Assembly (NCBI GenBank): GCA_013350335.1
Contig: CM023534.1
Span: 20,479,302-20,543,301, forward strand
Reading direction: 5' to 3'
Origin: Chimonanthus salicifolius
Taxonomy: Eukaryota; Streptophyta; Magnoliopsida; Laurales; Calycanthaceae
DNA length: 64,000 bases
Shown: positions 24,301-36,356 of the stretch, piece by piece
How positions within the stretch are numbered: position 1 is the first letter of the stretch
How the letters are laid out: each line of letters opens with the position of its first letter
Notes under the pieces: model-generated
Told to the model about the DNA's origin: nothing
The model's input: only the letters and a program-made list of their open reading frames with translations
Database searches by the model: none
Position numbers and translations under genes: made by a program

Positions 24301-27300
24301 TATCTACAGAATTAACTAGTTGTAATGTACGACCCTGCCCCAACCATCATATATTGTCTACTTTGGGCTTAGAGACGCCCTCATAGTTTTACATTGGGAT
24401 GTGTGCCCATACACACACCCCAAGAGGCCTCATGCTAGCTGAAGAAGAGCGCCACTTATATCCCAAGATTTAGAGAACCTTCCAGTCAAAAAAAAAAAAT
24501 GTGGAACATTTTTCCATCGAGGAGCCACCCTCTTCTAGCACCTCACTAGAGATTCTCTCTCCACATACACGCCACAGACACACCTCCACCAAGATGCAGG
24601 CCATAACAATCCCCCTCACATGGGACTAGAGCCGTCCTCAAACTTTGATACCATCTGTAACGACCCTATCCCAACCAACATGATATTGTCCGCTTTGGGC
24701 TCACACACCCCCTCATGGTTTTGCATTGGGATATGAGCCCATACACATACCTCAAAAGGCCTCATGTTAGTTGAAGGAAGAGCATCACTTATATCCAAAG
24801 ATCCGAACAACCTCTGTAACGCCTCGTCCCTTTACGGAGCGTTATCTCCGAAAAGTTTCAAAACATGACAAAGGAACAGATAGCAGGCGCTTTTTTTTTT
24901 TTTTTTTGAAACGGGGTAACCTATCTCCCGCTCAACAATTTGATAAAGGTCAAAACCAACACAATAATAAGCATAACAAATAACCACAAACCGTTCAATA
25001 TAGTTATACAATCATCCAAACAAAACATGTGACAATGAGTCCACACAAACAAGTCTCTCGCGAAACTAGAGCATAAGCATAATATGGGATATGTAACTAT
25101 TGATACTCCTCTCCGAGTACCTCTTCAAGGGGCCCGCCTGGTCCCTCCGCAATCAAGGTACCTGAAAGGTAAGGGGTAAGCTAACCAATCCAGTGAAGGG
25201 AATAATCATATCACATGTCAGCGACAACATATATCACATGTATGAGGGAAAAATGGACATCGTAATAAAATGAATGTCTACGTACAAGAGTGCTCAACTA
25301 TACAACTAATCAGTGGTCCCACCGACTATTCCGAAACATCATCCCCATAACTCACAACTATCCTCCTCCAACTCCGTCTCCCTACCAATACAAATGGGAG
25401 ACCTCATAATACACAACTGCTTCAACTGCCAGAATGCAACGGGGAAACCCGCATCTCTCTATGGAGGTCTCGACCGCCGGAGCATAACGGGGAATCCAAT
25501 CTCAAGGGCAGACACCTCAACCGCCGGAACGCAACGGGGAAAATCTGCAACTCCCTATGAGGTCTCGACCGCCGAAGCGCAATGGGGAAGTCCTCCTAAC
25601 AACCAAACTCATTACATCATCATAAACATATACACATGTCAATAGTTCCTCCATCTCAACAACAACGGTGCGCTTGTCCATTGCTGGTTACCCCCCCATG
25701 CATGCGCATGATATCATGATCATATATAACAACATAAGTATATAGTAAGATCTCAAAACACAAGTCCACATACTCGTCATGATCTCATTCACATATTATA
25801 AGTAAACACCCATCATGTTGTCAACAAGTCTCAAGCATCACATCCAAAATCCAGACGCATATCTCACTTTCAGCATAAATGCATTCACATGTTATCATTA
25901 AGTCCATAACATCATGTTCGACATTCCAACGCATGTCTTATTCTCATCATAATTCATTCACATGTTATAACTAAATACACATGTTATCAATAAGTTTCAA
26001 GCATCATGTTCAATATCTATTCGTCTGATCAAAATTTTCCATTTAATCGCATATAGTTGACATGAGTGCACTCAAATGGATCCCTTGCCATAGATTCATT
26101 CAACAGTTCTCTTACCGAGTGATTTAGTAAACGAAGGGCCCCACTCGAGTCACTCCATGTCCAAGGTTGAGGGTCAAATAGATGCGAATGCATGCTAAAA
26201 TAGTGATAAATCCCCTCACTGAGTGTGTGGAGTCGAAAATCCGAATAAAGCAAGCAGCTTGATGGGTTGAAGGGAGTTCAATCTATTGAAACAGGGAAGA
26301 GTGAATAAGTAATTAAGGAGAAACAGGCTAAAACGAGATCGGACTCAAAAAAGGGTCTAAAACTGGGGTGGGCCCAAAACAGGCTGGGCTGAAAACGGGC
26401 TAGGTTTGAAACATGCTTAAAATGTGCCGGGCCAGTACGCCGGACGTGGGCTGAACCAGAATTGGCTGGGCTGGATCAAGTTTGGACCAGATTGGGCCGA
26501 TCTGTTGGGCCGGCAAAGGGGGATCGAAACTGGGCCGATCCTAAAAAGGTTGAGCCGAGCCTAGCTGGGCCAGGACTGGGCTTCGCAAATGGGTCAACCA
26601 AAACCGGAGCTGAGTTGACTCAAAAGCCCCAACTGAGTCGACTCGGTACCCAACTGAGCAACTCGGTCGGCTGAATTAAAAAAAAGGGGGACAAGAGAGG
26701 GAAAACGAGGAAAACCCATGAAAATAAGGAAAACGCGAGAAATCGGAGGAAGACGAGGAAAAATCGAGAAATCAGAGAAAAACCAGTGAAATCGGAGAGA
26801 GGAGGAGAAGAAAGAGGGAAAAAGGGCACCTGGAAACGGTGGCGACAGCGGAATAGACGACGACTCGACAGCTGGAGGCGCGGGAGGGGGCGAAACCAGG
26901 CAGAAACACCACTATAGAGGCGCAGGAGAAAGGGGTACGATGATGGCTCGGGTCGACTGAGAAGAAATAAGAAGAAGAGAAGAAGGAGAAGAGTGAGAGA
27001 ATCAGAAGGGAGGGGAAAAAGCGGAAGCCAAGAAGGAGAGAGATCGAGACGAGAGACGGAGGGAGAGAGGGTTACCTGAGAGAGAGGGAGAGAGAGGAGA
27101 GAGGTAGCGGTGCACTGTAGCTAGAAATGCTATAGTGCGACGCGAGAGGGATAAAAGGAGGATTTTAGGGTTTGGGGGATCTAGGGTTTTAGGGTCTGAA
27201 ACTCACCTGTTTTTTTTTCCTTTTTAAAACCAAAAAAAAAAAAAACGAAAACTCAGAAGAAACTCAAAGCCCACTATTTTATTTTTAAATTATTTATTTA

Positions 27301-30300
27301 GCAATTAATAACATATCTTATTATTTTTATTTATTTATCTATCTTTTGTAAAGGAAAAACATCGAAAAGGGTGATCTTCCAATTTTCAAAATTGGCACTA
27401 TTATTATTAGTATAATATATTTTTTAAATTAATCAAGAAGTTGAAAACAAAGAGAATGCCGAACCCGAAGGAGAAGACGTGTGATTTTCAAATGTTTTTC
27501 GTGACAATATACATAACAATTATGAAATTACCAAAATGACCTTCAAGTTTTCGAACTCGAAATCAGATAACTGGGGACCCACCACAGAGCCCACACTCTT
27601 CTCACTGCTACTACGGTCCCAAAAACAACTCGGAGGTCCGAAAACCTCTTCCAAAATTGGGAAAACTCGGAACGGGTCGTTACAACCTCCCAGGCAATGT
27701 GGGACTTGTTCCACTGAGAAGCCTCCCTCCTCTAGCGCCTCACTACCGATTCTCTCTGTATTCACGCCACACACACCTCCACCGGGATGTGGGCCATCAC
27801 ATGTAAACTACCCACAATGAAGTACCTAACTGCTTTAAACTATTTACAAAACACATTCCCTCTCTGGTAACTATCATTGATCAGTTAAGCAATTGTTGTA
27901 GCACTCAATTATTACAGTCCAAGTCCCTCTCTGCTATCACAATTCCAGCATGCCTCTGCCTTGGCTACACTAAACACATGAGGTCTTCAAGCTGTTGTGT
28001 CATCAACCCACAATGAGACGTGGGCCTTCTTTTTCTTCCTCTGTCTTTGATAAACTTTGTGCGCTGGGATGTCCGCATCAGAAGAGAGAGAGAAACCCTC
28101 ATGTACTTTTAATTTCTTTTCTCTCCTTACCATTCTTCATTTTTATAGCACTTTGTAACTTTGATTTTTTTTTTTTTTCTATTTCCACTTTCCTTTTTTG
28201 CTTCTTACGTTTTCTTCATTTATATTTTTTTCTTCTCTATTTTCCCATTTTTACAATCTTCTAATTTACATTTTACTAATTCCTCATTCTCTATTCTTGA
28301 GATTGCTTTGCCTTTTTATTTAGGATTTTTCATAATTTTCATTTAAAATAAATATATGTACATCTAACTATTGTAGTGATGCAGCTTCATAGAACTAAAA
28401 GTTCATAGAAAGTAAAAGCTTTAAAACTAAAGTGGGCCCCACATCTGTACCTTAGGACCCACCACAAAAGCTGACAGATAACTATTGTAGTGCAATAAAG
28501 CTTGAATTCAAATTTTAATTTAAGTGCAAAAAGTTCAAATTTGACTCATGAATTTATTTATTTATTTTTTTTTTTGGGGGGTTGAGTGGGTGGGTAAGCA
28601 ACTTATGGAGCATTTATTCTCTTGGTTTTAAATGTTCCAAGTAAATGTCCAAATGTATGGGTCCAAAATCCAAATCATGTTAAATACACAGGGCTTGTAC
28701 TCATAATTGACAGAGTATGATATAAAATTTCATTTAAAGCTATTAGCTTTCTCTTTGGTTAGTGATGACTCTACCCCTAATAGAAGGTGTTGAGTCCAAG
28801 GATAAGCTAGGTGCTACTCCTAGGTTAATTTCTCTTTGATTGGTCACGACTCCAGCCTCCAATAGAAGGTGCCAACTACTACTCTACTAGTCTCCAAGAA
28901 TAAGTTGGGTGTTGACTCTTCTCCCACTAAACCTAACCTATCCTTGAAGCAGTCCAATTTTAGAACAGCAACAATCACTTAACCCCTCCCTACAATTTCT
29001 TAATCCCTCAAAGCCTTAATCCTAAATTAAACCCTGAAAAGGTCCAAACTACTAGATGTTTACCACAATTTGGGGCCTCCACTTAACGTTTTGTAGGGTA
29101 TCCTGCAACATTTGGGGCCTCGAAAAACCAAAACTAGGGCTGATCAAGCTAACTTTGTCTATTCTAATCCATACAAACCATTTTGTATCCCTCTTTCAAG
29201 TGAAACTCATACAGTTTTTGCTGAAAGTTGCCACCAGGCAGATGATAGCAAATATTGACTTGATTATAAACTTCAATTTTATTGAATAAAGTCATTTTTG
29301 AAATCTCAAGCATGAATATTTCTCATGGATCTTGCAAGCTAGCACACTAAAGAATTAGTTGAAATATCTAATGTGAAAGTAGTGTGCCTTGTTTCTTACA
29401 CATCACAAAGGTACAAAGAACAAGAGGAACTGTGGAAGTATTACAGAACAAAAGCAACATACAAAGGGGTGTTCATAAGTACATGAAAGAAATTCTTAAA
29501 AAAGTACAGGTAAGAAATTTAGAGAATTTTATTAACTTGTGGAAAACACCAGCATATAAGGATTAGCAGAAAGAAGAAACAAGTACCCAGGTTTGGAACG
29601 CATGCATTGCCAAAATAATTTGAATGGACCTGGAACTGTCTTGAATGGATTCCCTTCAAAGCAAGCCTGTGATGCTCCCAAAAAATAACGACTGGTAAAA
29701 TTTAGGAATAAATGCTGGTTAAAAAGTTTAATTAACAATTTAACCAATCAATTTTCAAATATAGTGTACCTATGCGTAGCGAAAAAGGCAAATAAAGTAA
29801 CACAAATGATAAAAACTCATTAATATCATCAAACTTACTAAGAAGGTTACAAAGATAGAATTTACATATACAAAACCACACCCACCTCTATATTCCATTT
29901 TTTTAGCTTGTGGAGCCACACACTCTATACACGACTAATAAATACTCTAATAAATGTGCTACACTCTCCATCATTTCAAAAAAAATAAAAATGAAAAAAT
30001 GTGCCACACTCTCCTGCATCTTTTCTCCCATATCTCTCTATAAAAAAATTTAGTTCATGGACCCAATTGCCCACTGCGATGTGTAACTAATAAATTCTTC
30101 AATAAATGCACTCACACTATGGGGTGTCAAGGTTCTCTCTCCAATTCCCTACAACCAGCAACAAGTTCTCCCTCACCTCACAACAGTAGGCCCACATTCC
30201 CCATAGTTCTAAAAGTCTTTGTTTCCTCCTTTCATCTTTTGTTGATCAGTCCATGTACTCATTAAATAAAACACAAGTTGTACTATTTATTAATGCACAT

Positions 30301-33300
30301 GCCACCTACAACAAAACCAGTAACAGGGCCCTCATGTACAGATCACTTAATAGTGCCTACAGCAATAGGCCATGTTTCCATTACATAAAGTATAAACCAT
30401 TTTCTCACTGAAGAAATGGCATTGTCACTTCACACAACATGCTATTCTAGCATCAAAATCAGTGCGGCCAACAGTAAAGTGCATGAACCACATGCTATTA
30501 CTAGCATCATTTTGGCTTCCCAGCATAGCAAAAAGAAAATGGTAAAAGTGAATTCTAGTGCATAAGTGAAACTTTGATGTTATGGCCAAGATCATATTGG
30601 AACTCTTGTGAATTAAGTAACTAAACCAACAATTAGGTTTTCTTTCTTTTAAATTTAGGCAAATGTACTTTGACAATCAAGCCCAATCATGTGTTCCATG
30701 AATATACGAAACATATCAAGGTGGATTGTCATTTTCTATGCTACTATTTCATTAGAAATGTAATATCTACACATTAAATGGCATCAAAGGATCAACTTCC
30801 AAATACGTTCACCAAGGACATCACAACTGCACATCTTCATTAGCAAGCTTGGCATACATGACATCTATGCACAACCTTGAGGGGGAGCATTGAAACACTA
30901 CACTTTTGTGGACCTCTCTCTCATTTTCCTTTCTCCCTCTACAAAATCTTCCTCTCCTCATTTCCACACCTCAACATTCCTAAAGGGTCAAAAGTCCATT
31001 CATGTATGGATGTATATATGTATGTTATGTATTGGGTTGAAATACAATGATGTCTAGGAAAGAGTATTGCAGTGGCGTTGCTTTCTCACCCAAACATTAT
31101 CCCTAAATCTAATCCTAGCACCATCTCCAACCAACAATCTCATCCTTTCTTTGATCTTTTGTCCTACACAACATTGTCAAATCCGTTCACTAGCCATTCC
31201 AATTTACCTCCATAGTGGGACATTCTAGTGTTCCAGCCATGCCAACATTTTGTTTTAGAAAATACAGCAAGAAAATATAAAAATCCAAAGAATATAACAA
31301 AAGAAGAAATCTTTCAAAAAAACATAACAAAAGAAGAAAAATTATGAAAAATTAAACAATAACTAAATATATCCAAGATTTAACTCTTCTATACTAGCAT
31401 CATTTTGGTTTCCCAGCCAAGAAAAAAAGTAACTGGTAAGAGTGCATTCTAGTGCATAAGTGAAATATCATGCTATGGCCAACATCACAATGGAACTCTC
31501 GTGGCTTAAGTGACTACAACAATTAGGGTTTTCGTTCTTTCCAATTGATGAAAATGTACTTTGACATTCAAGCAACTATTTATATACATGTGTTCCATGA
31601 ACATACAAAACATATCAGGGTAGACTGTCACTTCCTATAAGATTGTGTCACAAGAAATGTAATATCTACGCCTTATATGGCATCAAAGGATCAACTTCCG
31701 GATATGTTTCCCGGCCTAGCAAAAAAGCAAACAGTAGGAGTGTATTCTAGTGTATAAGTGAAATGTCATGTAATGGCCAACATCGCATTGTAACTCTCGT
31801 GGCTTAAGTGACTACAATAATTAGGGTTTTCTTCCTTTTCAATTCATGCAGATGTACTTGACATTCAAGCAACTATTGATATATATGTGTTCATGAAATT
31901 ATAAAACATATCAGGGTGGATTGTCTCTTCCTATAAGATTATGTCACAAGAAATGTAATATCTAGGCCTTATATGGCATCAAAGGATCAACTTCCAGATA
32001 TGTTCACTAAGGTCATCTCAACAGCACATTCTCATAAGCAAGCTTGCCTTGCATGACATCTATGCACAAGCTTGAGGGGAAGACATTGAAACACTACACT
32101 TTTGTGTACTTCCCCCAACCCCCACCCCCACCCCAACCCCCCTCCCTCTTATTTCTTCTTCTTTCCTACCCTCTCTCTATAGAATCTTCTTCTCTCTTCA
32201 TTTCCACACCTCAACACTCCTAAGGGTCAAAGCCCATTTATGTAAGTAGGCACATACATACGCACACATGTAATGTATGTCTGGGTGGACAGTCCTATGG
32301 AAGGTGAATTTCCCAGGTTTACTGTGGTCACTGTGGTAAGACGAAACAATAGGTATTCCAAAGCAAAGCTTGATGAGCTGCAGAACTGGTTCAGGTGATT
32401 AAAAAACAGGGTAGAGCTTTGGATTACTGCAAATTACAAGCTTAATCAGAATAATAAATCTGACATCCCTTGCATCTGGGTGGACTGTGCTAGAAGGACC
32501 ACTAAAGCAGAGAAACCTGTGGCTCCTTGGCAACTCCTACTAATGGCAATCTGAAGTTAAACTTTGATAGTAGCTGTATTCAGGGAGTTGGAAAGGCTTG
32601 TGGAATCATTCATGAAAGCAATTAGAATGAGCTTCTTACCATTGCCGGGCCATTATCAGATGTGCATTCAAATGCAGCAGAAATATGAGTTCTCTGGGTT
32701 GTTACTAAGTAGTTATCTCTGGAAGGCATAGAGGAACATGATATAGAAGGGGACTCACATTTATCCAATCGATTAAGGGGAGGTTCTGTTCATGGTATTT
32801 ACTAGACCACTTCATATTTCCAAAATTACCAGATCAGTGAATGAAAGGGTGGCTCAGCTGGTGAAGGAGGGGTTGGATCTGTAGGAGGTTAGTATTGTTA
32901 TTGTAAGACATATGTAGTTTATAATAGGTCGTGGACCTGAAAGTTGTTTTCCTCCTTCCTTAATCTATTTGTGTAGTCTGGCTTGGTCAGTGGGCCTTGC
33001 AAGCCACTGTCTTTTCCTGGTTTGTGGTGTATCTTTTAGCTGTATTCTTTCAGTTTTTTCCCATATGGAAAAAAACAGTGACCTTTCAAAAAAAAGGGTA
33101 AACTTGTGAATAAGAATGGAGGAGTTCTAGAGAAAAAGCAAAGAAAAGAAATATAGCCACAACTTGACAAAGGTGAAGAGGATATGATCCTTCCTCCTAA
33201 CTCAACAGCCCAAAATGCTGACTTGATGAAGAACTGTAACCCAATAAATGAGAATGTTCTCATGCTTGTCAAAATCTCAGAGCCATTAACTTTCACAAGG

Positions 33301-34272
33301 TCATAAGTGGTGTCAATATTTTACCAACGCACCAAATCTAATTTTTCACCAAAAGAGTTACAGGCAGTATGAAAAGGAAGGGATAATCTAGATCCTCCAT
33401 ATCTGAAAGGGAAAAATTAGAAGAAGAAAAAGAACCTTTAACCCAAAATTCTCACTATAAAATGCAAGCCTGTTTGTTAGGAAATTCCAGTAGCATTAAA
33501 TTTCTAAAATCAGCAAATTCTGCTGACTTTAAAATTTGGAAATTTCTTGCAAAATACTTTTTTTTGGTGTAGGTAAGCTAAGAATAGTTAGTTGAAATAT
33601 GAAAATTCCATAATTTAAGTGAATCATGCTTTGAAATTCCAAAATCACACTAGGACAGGTACTCTATGGGCCTATTTGAGAGAAATTTCCAGCTAGCATT
33701 TTTTTTTCCTTTTGAAATGGATCCAGATGCATACAATTTCCCAAATTCTGAAACTAGCAATTCTGCTCTTCTAGAATTGTTTTTGAATTCCCATCATAAT
33801 TTTTAGTGTATGTTGGCAGGTTTGGAATCATTGTCGGTAACTCTGGATGCCATAATCCACATTTTTTTTTCTTTTTTGAAAGATCCATAATCCATATAAT
33901 TCAGGACTGGAATTCTAAAAGAAAAGTTTTGGATGGGAATCTAGAAATCCCTTGGAAATGAAATTCAGTGAGATTTCATTATACTCATTCTAAGAGTTCC
34001 TTTTCATCAAACATGCAATTCCTTCGGAAAGTCTGTAAGTCTCCGACGTTCCAATTCCACCTAAGAATGCCAGGCTACCAAGCAGATACAAGGCCAAGTA
34101 AATAAGTAATCCTTGAAAATAAGGAAAAAAATAAATAAACTAGGTGACGATTAAAAAACACCTGGATTACATCCTCAGCTCGATCATTGCATCGATGTGC
34201 TTTAGGTTGACGATGTTCACCCTCTGGTGTTCCCCATGGGCTTTCCCTCCTTGGAACAGGTGTCGTACTCAT
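21340..34272 (-). CDS. conserved 87-residue plant protein, function unknown
   Basis: Three coding exons on the minus strand: 34162-34272 (start codon 34272-34270), 29587-29666, 21340-21412 (stop 21342-21340). Donors CAG|GTGTTT and GG|GTACTT and acceptors CATCACAG and CTATGCAG agree in phase (0, then 2). The exons join without a frame break to give 37+27+23 residues. The product is hydrophilic with no signal peptide or membrane segment. It reads MSTTPVPRRESPWG, then KAHRCNDRAEDVIQ, ACFEGNPFKTVPGPFK, LFWQCMRSKPGEEPTE, and ends PPKRQGVKLE. Cys and Pro are prominent; no known domain was recognised. Introns are 4.5 and 8.2 kb, packed with transposons. A non-coding first exon lies upstream (donor at 34650). 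The start was chosen as the only ATG in the exon that opens the frame. Partial copies lie at 46-60 kb. Confidence 0.8.
21481..22213 (+). mobile_element. 5'-truncated LINE with reverse-transcriptase remnant
   Basis: The translated part shows THLQYANDTILF, the plant LINE reverse-transcriptase catalytic box with YADD changed to YAND, then KINFLKSELMG. The 3' end is TTAATGAAGTTACCTTTAAAA, typical of plant LINEs. AAAACACATGCATAA occurs on both sides (21481-21495 and about 22199-22213), a target duplication of about 15 bases. It is nonfunctional and lies antisense in intron 3 of the 87-residue protein gene. Confidence 0.8.
21482..21890 (+). repeat. internal tandem duplication within the LINE
   Basis: The segment ACACATGCATAAT...AGTGAATTGATGGG occurs twice, at about 21484-21677 and 21680-21890. 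The second unit again starts with the target-site sequence, so the duplication includes host flank plus the 5' end of the LINE and arose after insertion. Confidence 0.75.
22214..24320. other. intron 3 of the 87-residue protein gene, unassigned part
   Basis: No bounded element. A minus-strand 75-codon frame at 23775-24002 (contains LQHYGSEISPMSGEVWF) runs in the direction of the host gene but has no matching acceptor phase evidence; an alternative exon cannot be excluded. A (GA)n microsatellite lies at 23227-23248. Confidence 0.35.
24815..27684 (-). mobile_element. solo LTR, 2.87 kb, nested in the TRIM
   Basis: Begins TGTAACGCCTCGTCCC and ends GAACGGGTCGTTACA (TG...CA), flanked by the perfect 5-bp duplication ACCTC (24810-24814, 27685-27689). 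No internal genes or second LTR, so it is a solo LTR. On the minus strand a TATA-like CCTTTTATCC near 27155 is followed by a long CT-rich leader (26700-27110), as expected of a promoter, which sets orientation. Confidence 0.88.
25420..25592. repeat. 48-bp minisatellite inside solo LTR
   Basis: Four units spaced 46-50 bases apart at about 25423, 25469, 25519 and 25567, each with a core CCGCCGGAACGCAACGGGGA or a close variant. The same array exists in the related LTR at 37130-37292. Confidence 0.8.
27802..28732. other. intron 3, unassigned
   Basis: The first about 100 bases (to 27901) are shared with 39448-39548. The rest is T-rich (28140-28330) and simple. No gene or bounded element is seen. 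Confidence 0.4.
29985..30281. other. segment present in copy A, absent from copy B
   Basis: In copy B the same position carries a Stowaway-like MITE (46639-46829) in place of these roughly 296 bases. This marks a deletion in B or a gain in A. No gene content is seen. Confidence 0.55.
30507..32090. repeat. about 300-bp imperfect tandem repeat, three units
   Basis: Units near 30507, 31402 and 31708 share CATCATTTTGG..TCCCAGC, TTCTAGTGCATAAGTGAAA, GGCATCAAAGGATCAACTTCC and GCACAAGCTTGAGGGGGAGC. They lie in intron 2 of the 87-residue protein gene. Copy B has lost parts of the array. Confidence 0.7.
32280..33100 (+). mobile_element. LINE 3' remnant with RNase H-like domain (copy A)
   Basis: Broken frames read KLNFDSSCIQGVGKACGII, then ELLTIAGPLSDVHSNAAEI and EEHDIEGDSHLS, the order of the RNase H-like domain at the C-terminus of many plant LINEs. 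It ends TTTTTCCCATATGG and a short A run near 33095. Stops and frameshifts make it dead. Duplicated as 49105-49930 in copy B. Confidence 0.7.
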
Positions 34273-34605
34273 CTATGCTCCTGGAATTGGTGATTACCAT
34301 TTAGCAACAATCACTAATGTGGAAAAAAAAAAAAAACCACTTCCAAGTGTTAACATTTACATTAAAGGAAAACATGGATTGACTTTAACATTAAGGTTTT
34401 TTTCCTGTAAATTTTCTTATGAAAGCCGTCTAATGTATTCCTAGGAAATCATTTGATACTGGGTAGGTAAAAAAGAGAATTCAAACACTTCAATAGGAAA
34501 TCGCCAAAAGTTCGAACATTTCTTAGCAAAATTCTGCAAAACAAGCACTCACTGATTGTGCTTCTTAGGCCTATGGGATGGCAAAATAATGCAAAAAGGT
34601 GCATA

Positions 34606-34610
<5 letters not shown>

Positions 34611-34643
<33 letters not shown>
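34611..34643. repeat. (GA)n microsatellite beside the exon 1 donor
   Basis: About 33 bases of GA repeats lie just inside intron 1 of the minus-strand gene, six bases from the exon 1 donor at 34650. In copies B and D the run is shorter and interrupted. Confidence 0.9.
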
Positions 34644-34649
<6 letters not shown>

Positions 34650-34790
34650 CTTTAGGCAGTAGGACCTACGACTGCGAGATGGGTTTAGGGTCACTTCAGT
34701 TCTTTCGCTGCAAGGGGATGAGCGAGGAACAGTAGCGAGTTGCGCATCTGTATTCGAAATGGAGCAATTGACAGGAGGAATTATCGATTG
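34650..34790 (-). other. non-coding exon 1 of the 87-residue protein gene
   Basis: On the minus strand CCTAAAG|GTCGGT is a plausible donor at 34650. Exon 2 begins after the acceptor CCAATTCCAG at 34281. The sequence upstream of the donor has no ATG that stays open, so it is read as leader. The same exon is conserved in copies B (donor 51394) and D (donor 60258). The 5' border is a guess. Confidence 0.5.
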
Positions 34791-34799
34791 TGAAATTAA

Positions 34800-35330
34800 A
34801 TCCCCAAATTACCCTTGTTTAATAGTGCGAGACCGTGATCATGATCTCATAAAAAAAGCGGTTGAGATTATTACGGTACGTGAAGTCTGTTCATCGTAGA
34901 TGTATTGTCAATCTGACCACGGGTCGAGTTCCATAGGGTAAAAGGGGGACACACACCCTTATCCAGAAGTAAAGAGAACATAGCCTCAAAGCCATTTTTT
35001 TTAATAGAGGACAATTTTGTAATTTTATATGGTGTCTTATGTAAATTCTAATTAGGGTAATACATATGGTCTTTTGTGATAGAAAGAGAGCAGAATATTT
35101 GTAAGAAGAGCCGTATCTTCTTTGTTTTGTCTTTGAGAACAATTGATCCGTTTAAACCTCGTCAACATACCCAAAAAGAACTGCATAAAATCTTATAGTT
35201 GTGGTTTGCTTCTCTTTATTGATTTCTTTTTTCTGTCTTCGATGTTGTTGTTTGTGTGTGGATGAAAGGTTGATTTTCTCCATTAGATTGTAATTTTTCA
35301 AAATGGAAGTTTGATGAAGATTTGAGAGAA
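34800..35330. promoter_or_regulatory. divergent promoter region, copy A
   Basis: It lies between the leader exon of the minus-strand gene and a plus-strand leader exon and is strongly conserved with 60425-60955 in copy D, unlike the surrounding introns which carry indels. No TATA box stands out on either strand. Inferred from position and conservation. Confidence 0.4.
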
Positions 35331-35334
35331 TTAC

Positions 35335-35488
35335 TCGCGAACAAAACTCTATTGACTCGTTCTAAGTTCTCCCTCCCTTCTCCATTTCCTATTTTCTCAA
35401 CTCTGTCTCACACAAATCCATCTCTCAAAGCCTCAAATCCCTTCTATCTTCGTCAATCGGCACTGCCACCCGTTCTATCGATCTGAAG
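35335..35488 (+). pseudogene. orphan 5' leader exon of the EAR-motif gene, copy A
   Basis: Matches the leader exon at about 60955-61105, including the donor (GATCTGAAG|GTATGCC here, GATCTGAAG|GTACGCC there). No downstream coding exon follows in the next 10 kb on the plus strand, so it is a relic left by the duplication. It may still be transcribed. Confidence 0.6.
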
Positions 35489-35548
35489 GTATGCCTTCTT
35501 CTCTCCAGCCTCTTCTCTCCTCTCTATCTTTCACTTTCTCGTCTCTCT

Positions 35549-36356
35549 CTCCATCTCTTGCATGGAAGATGGAGGGCCTTATAAGTATAGATTCTTTGCA
35601 TGCAAAGTATAAGGAAATCCTTCAGAAAAACAATTTTTAAATTAATCAAAATTCATTATATTATTATAAAAATGTATTATATAAATAATGTTTATAAAAT
35701 AATATGGGAGAAGGAAATGGAAAAGTACATGATAATATAGTGCCTAATATGCAAGGACATAAACGTAACGATGTGAAATTTTTATTGGTCTACTTATTGT
35801 GAAATATCAGGTTTATTGGAAAACCTCTATATTCGTATAGGATTGACATTATTGGGATGAAATGGGCCTGAACTTTCATTTATTGTTGTTTAAAATTAAA
35901 TAATTTTGTCATTAGACCATGTAACATGCAATTAGAGGTAAATAAAATGAAACGGATATATCATTAAAGTGATCCACCATGTATAATAAGACTATAAGCT
36001 ATGGAGTCTGGACTTGAATGAAATAGGCAAAGCTACTTGTGCGAGGATGAGATGTCAAAAACAAAAATAGCCAGCTTAGGGAATTCAATTTCAAGCCAAC
36101 AATCTACATTTGATGTCCATGTGCATGCTTAATAAGTGTTATAGGTGGCCCATGTGATAACTGGTAAGCAATAGGCATGACCTTATGGTGATTTTGATGA
36201 TGGATTTTCTTTTTTTTTAAACTATTAAAATGCTTTTATAAGATATTTTTTCTATTAATTTTATATAATGAGACCCGTCTTTAACAAATTCATGCTTTAA
36301 AAGCGGTGAGTCATTTTCTAATTCATGAAAAATGAAGAGTATGAAAAACGAGACTC
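35549..36356. other. unique spacer, no gene seen
   Basis: AT-rich, outside both duplicated blocks. No element ends or coding exons were recognised. Confidence 0.4.

Larger units (their letters stand above)
24321..27801 (-). mobile_element. TRIM retrotransposon, split by a solo LTR
   Basis: Two related LTRs (24321-24608, and 24656-27801 with an insertion) flank only 47 bases. In the minus orientation the first LTR ends in GGGTCGTTACA, followed at once by GATGGTATCAAAG, a primer-binding site for initiator tRNA-Met. A purine tract TGTGAGGGGGAT precedes the other LTR. Such tiny internal regions with PBS and PPT but no genes define TRIMs. LTR motifs ATATTGTCCGCTTTGGGC and CAATGTGGGAC are widespread in plant TRIMs. 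A clear flanking duplication was not found. Confidence 0.8.
28733..35548. repeat. segmental duplication, copy A (parent-like)
   Basis: Collinear with 45517-51672 (copy B) from TTTAAAGCTATTAGC onward, and in part with copies C (54907-59561) and D (about 59577-61172). By eye identity is mostly above 90 percent. Copy A contains intact exons 3, 2 and 1 of the 87-residue protein gene, the intergenic promoter region, and a plus-strand leader exon. Confidence 0.92.

Noticed and set aside
25420..25592. CRISPR-like spaced repeats
   Set aside because: Regular 48-bp spacing with a conserved core looks superficially similar, but this is a minisatellite in a plant LTR; spacers are also alike.
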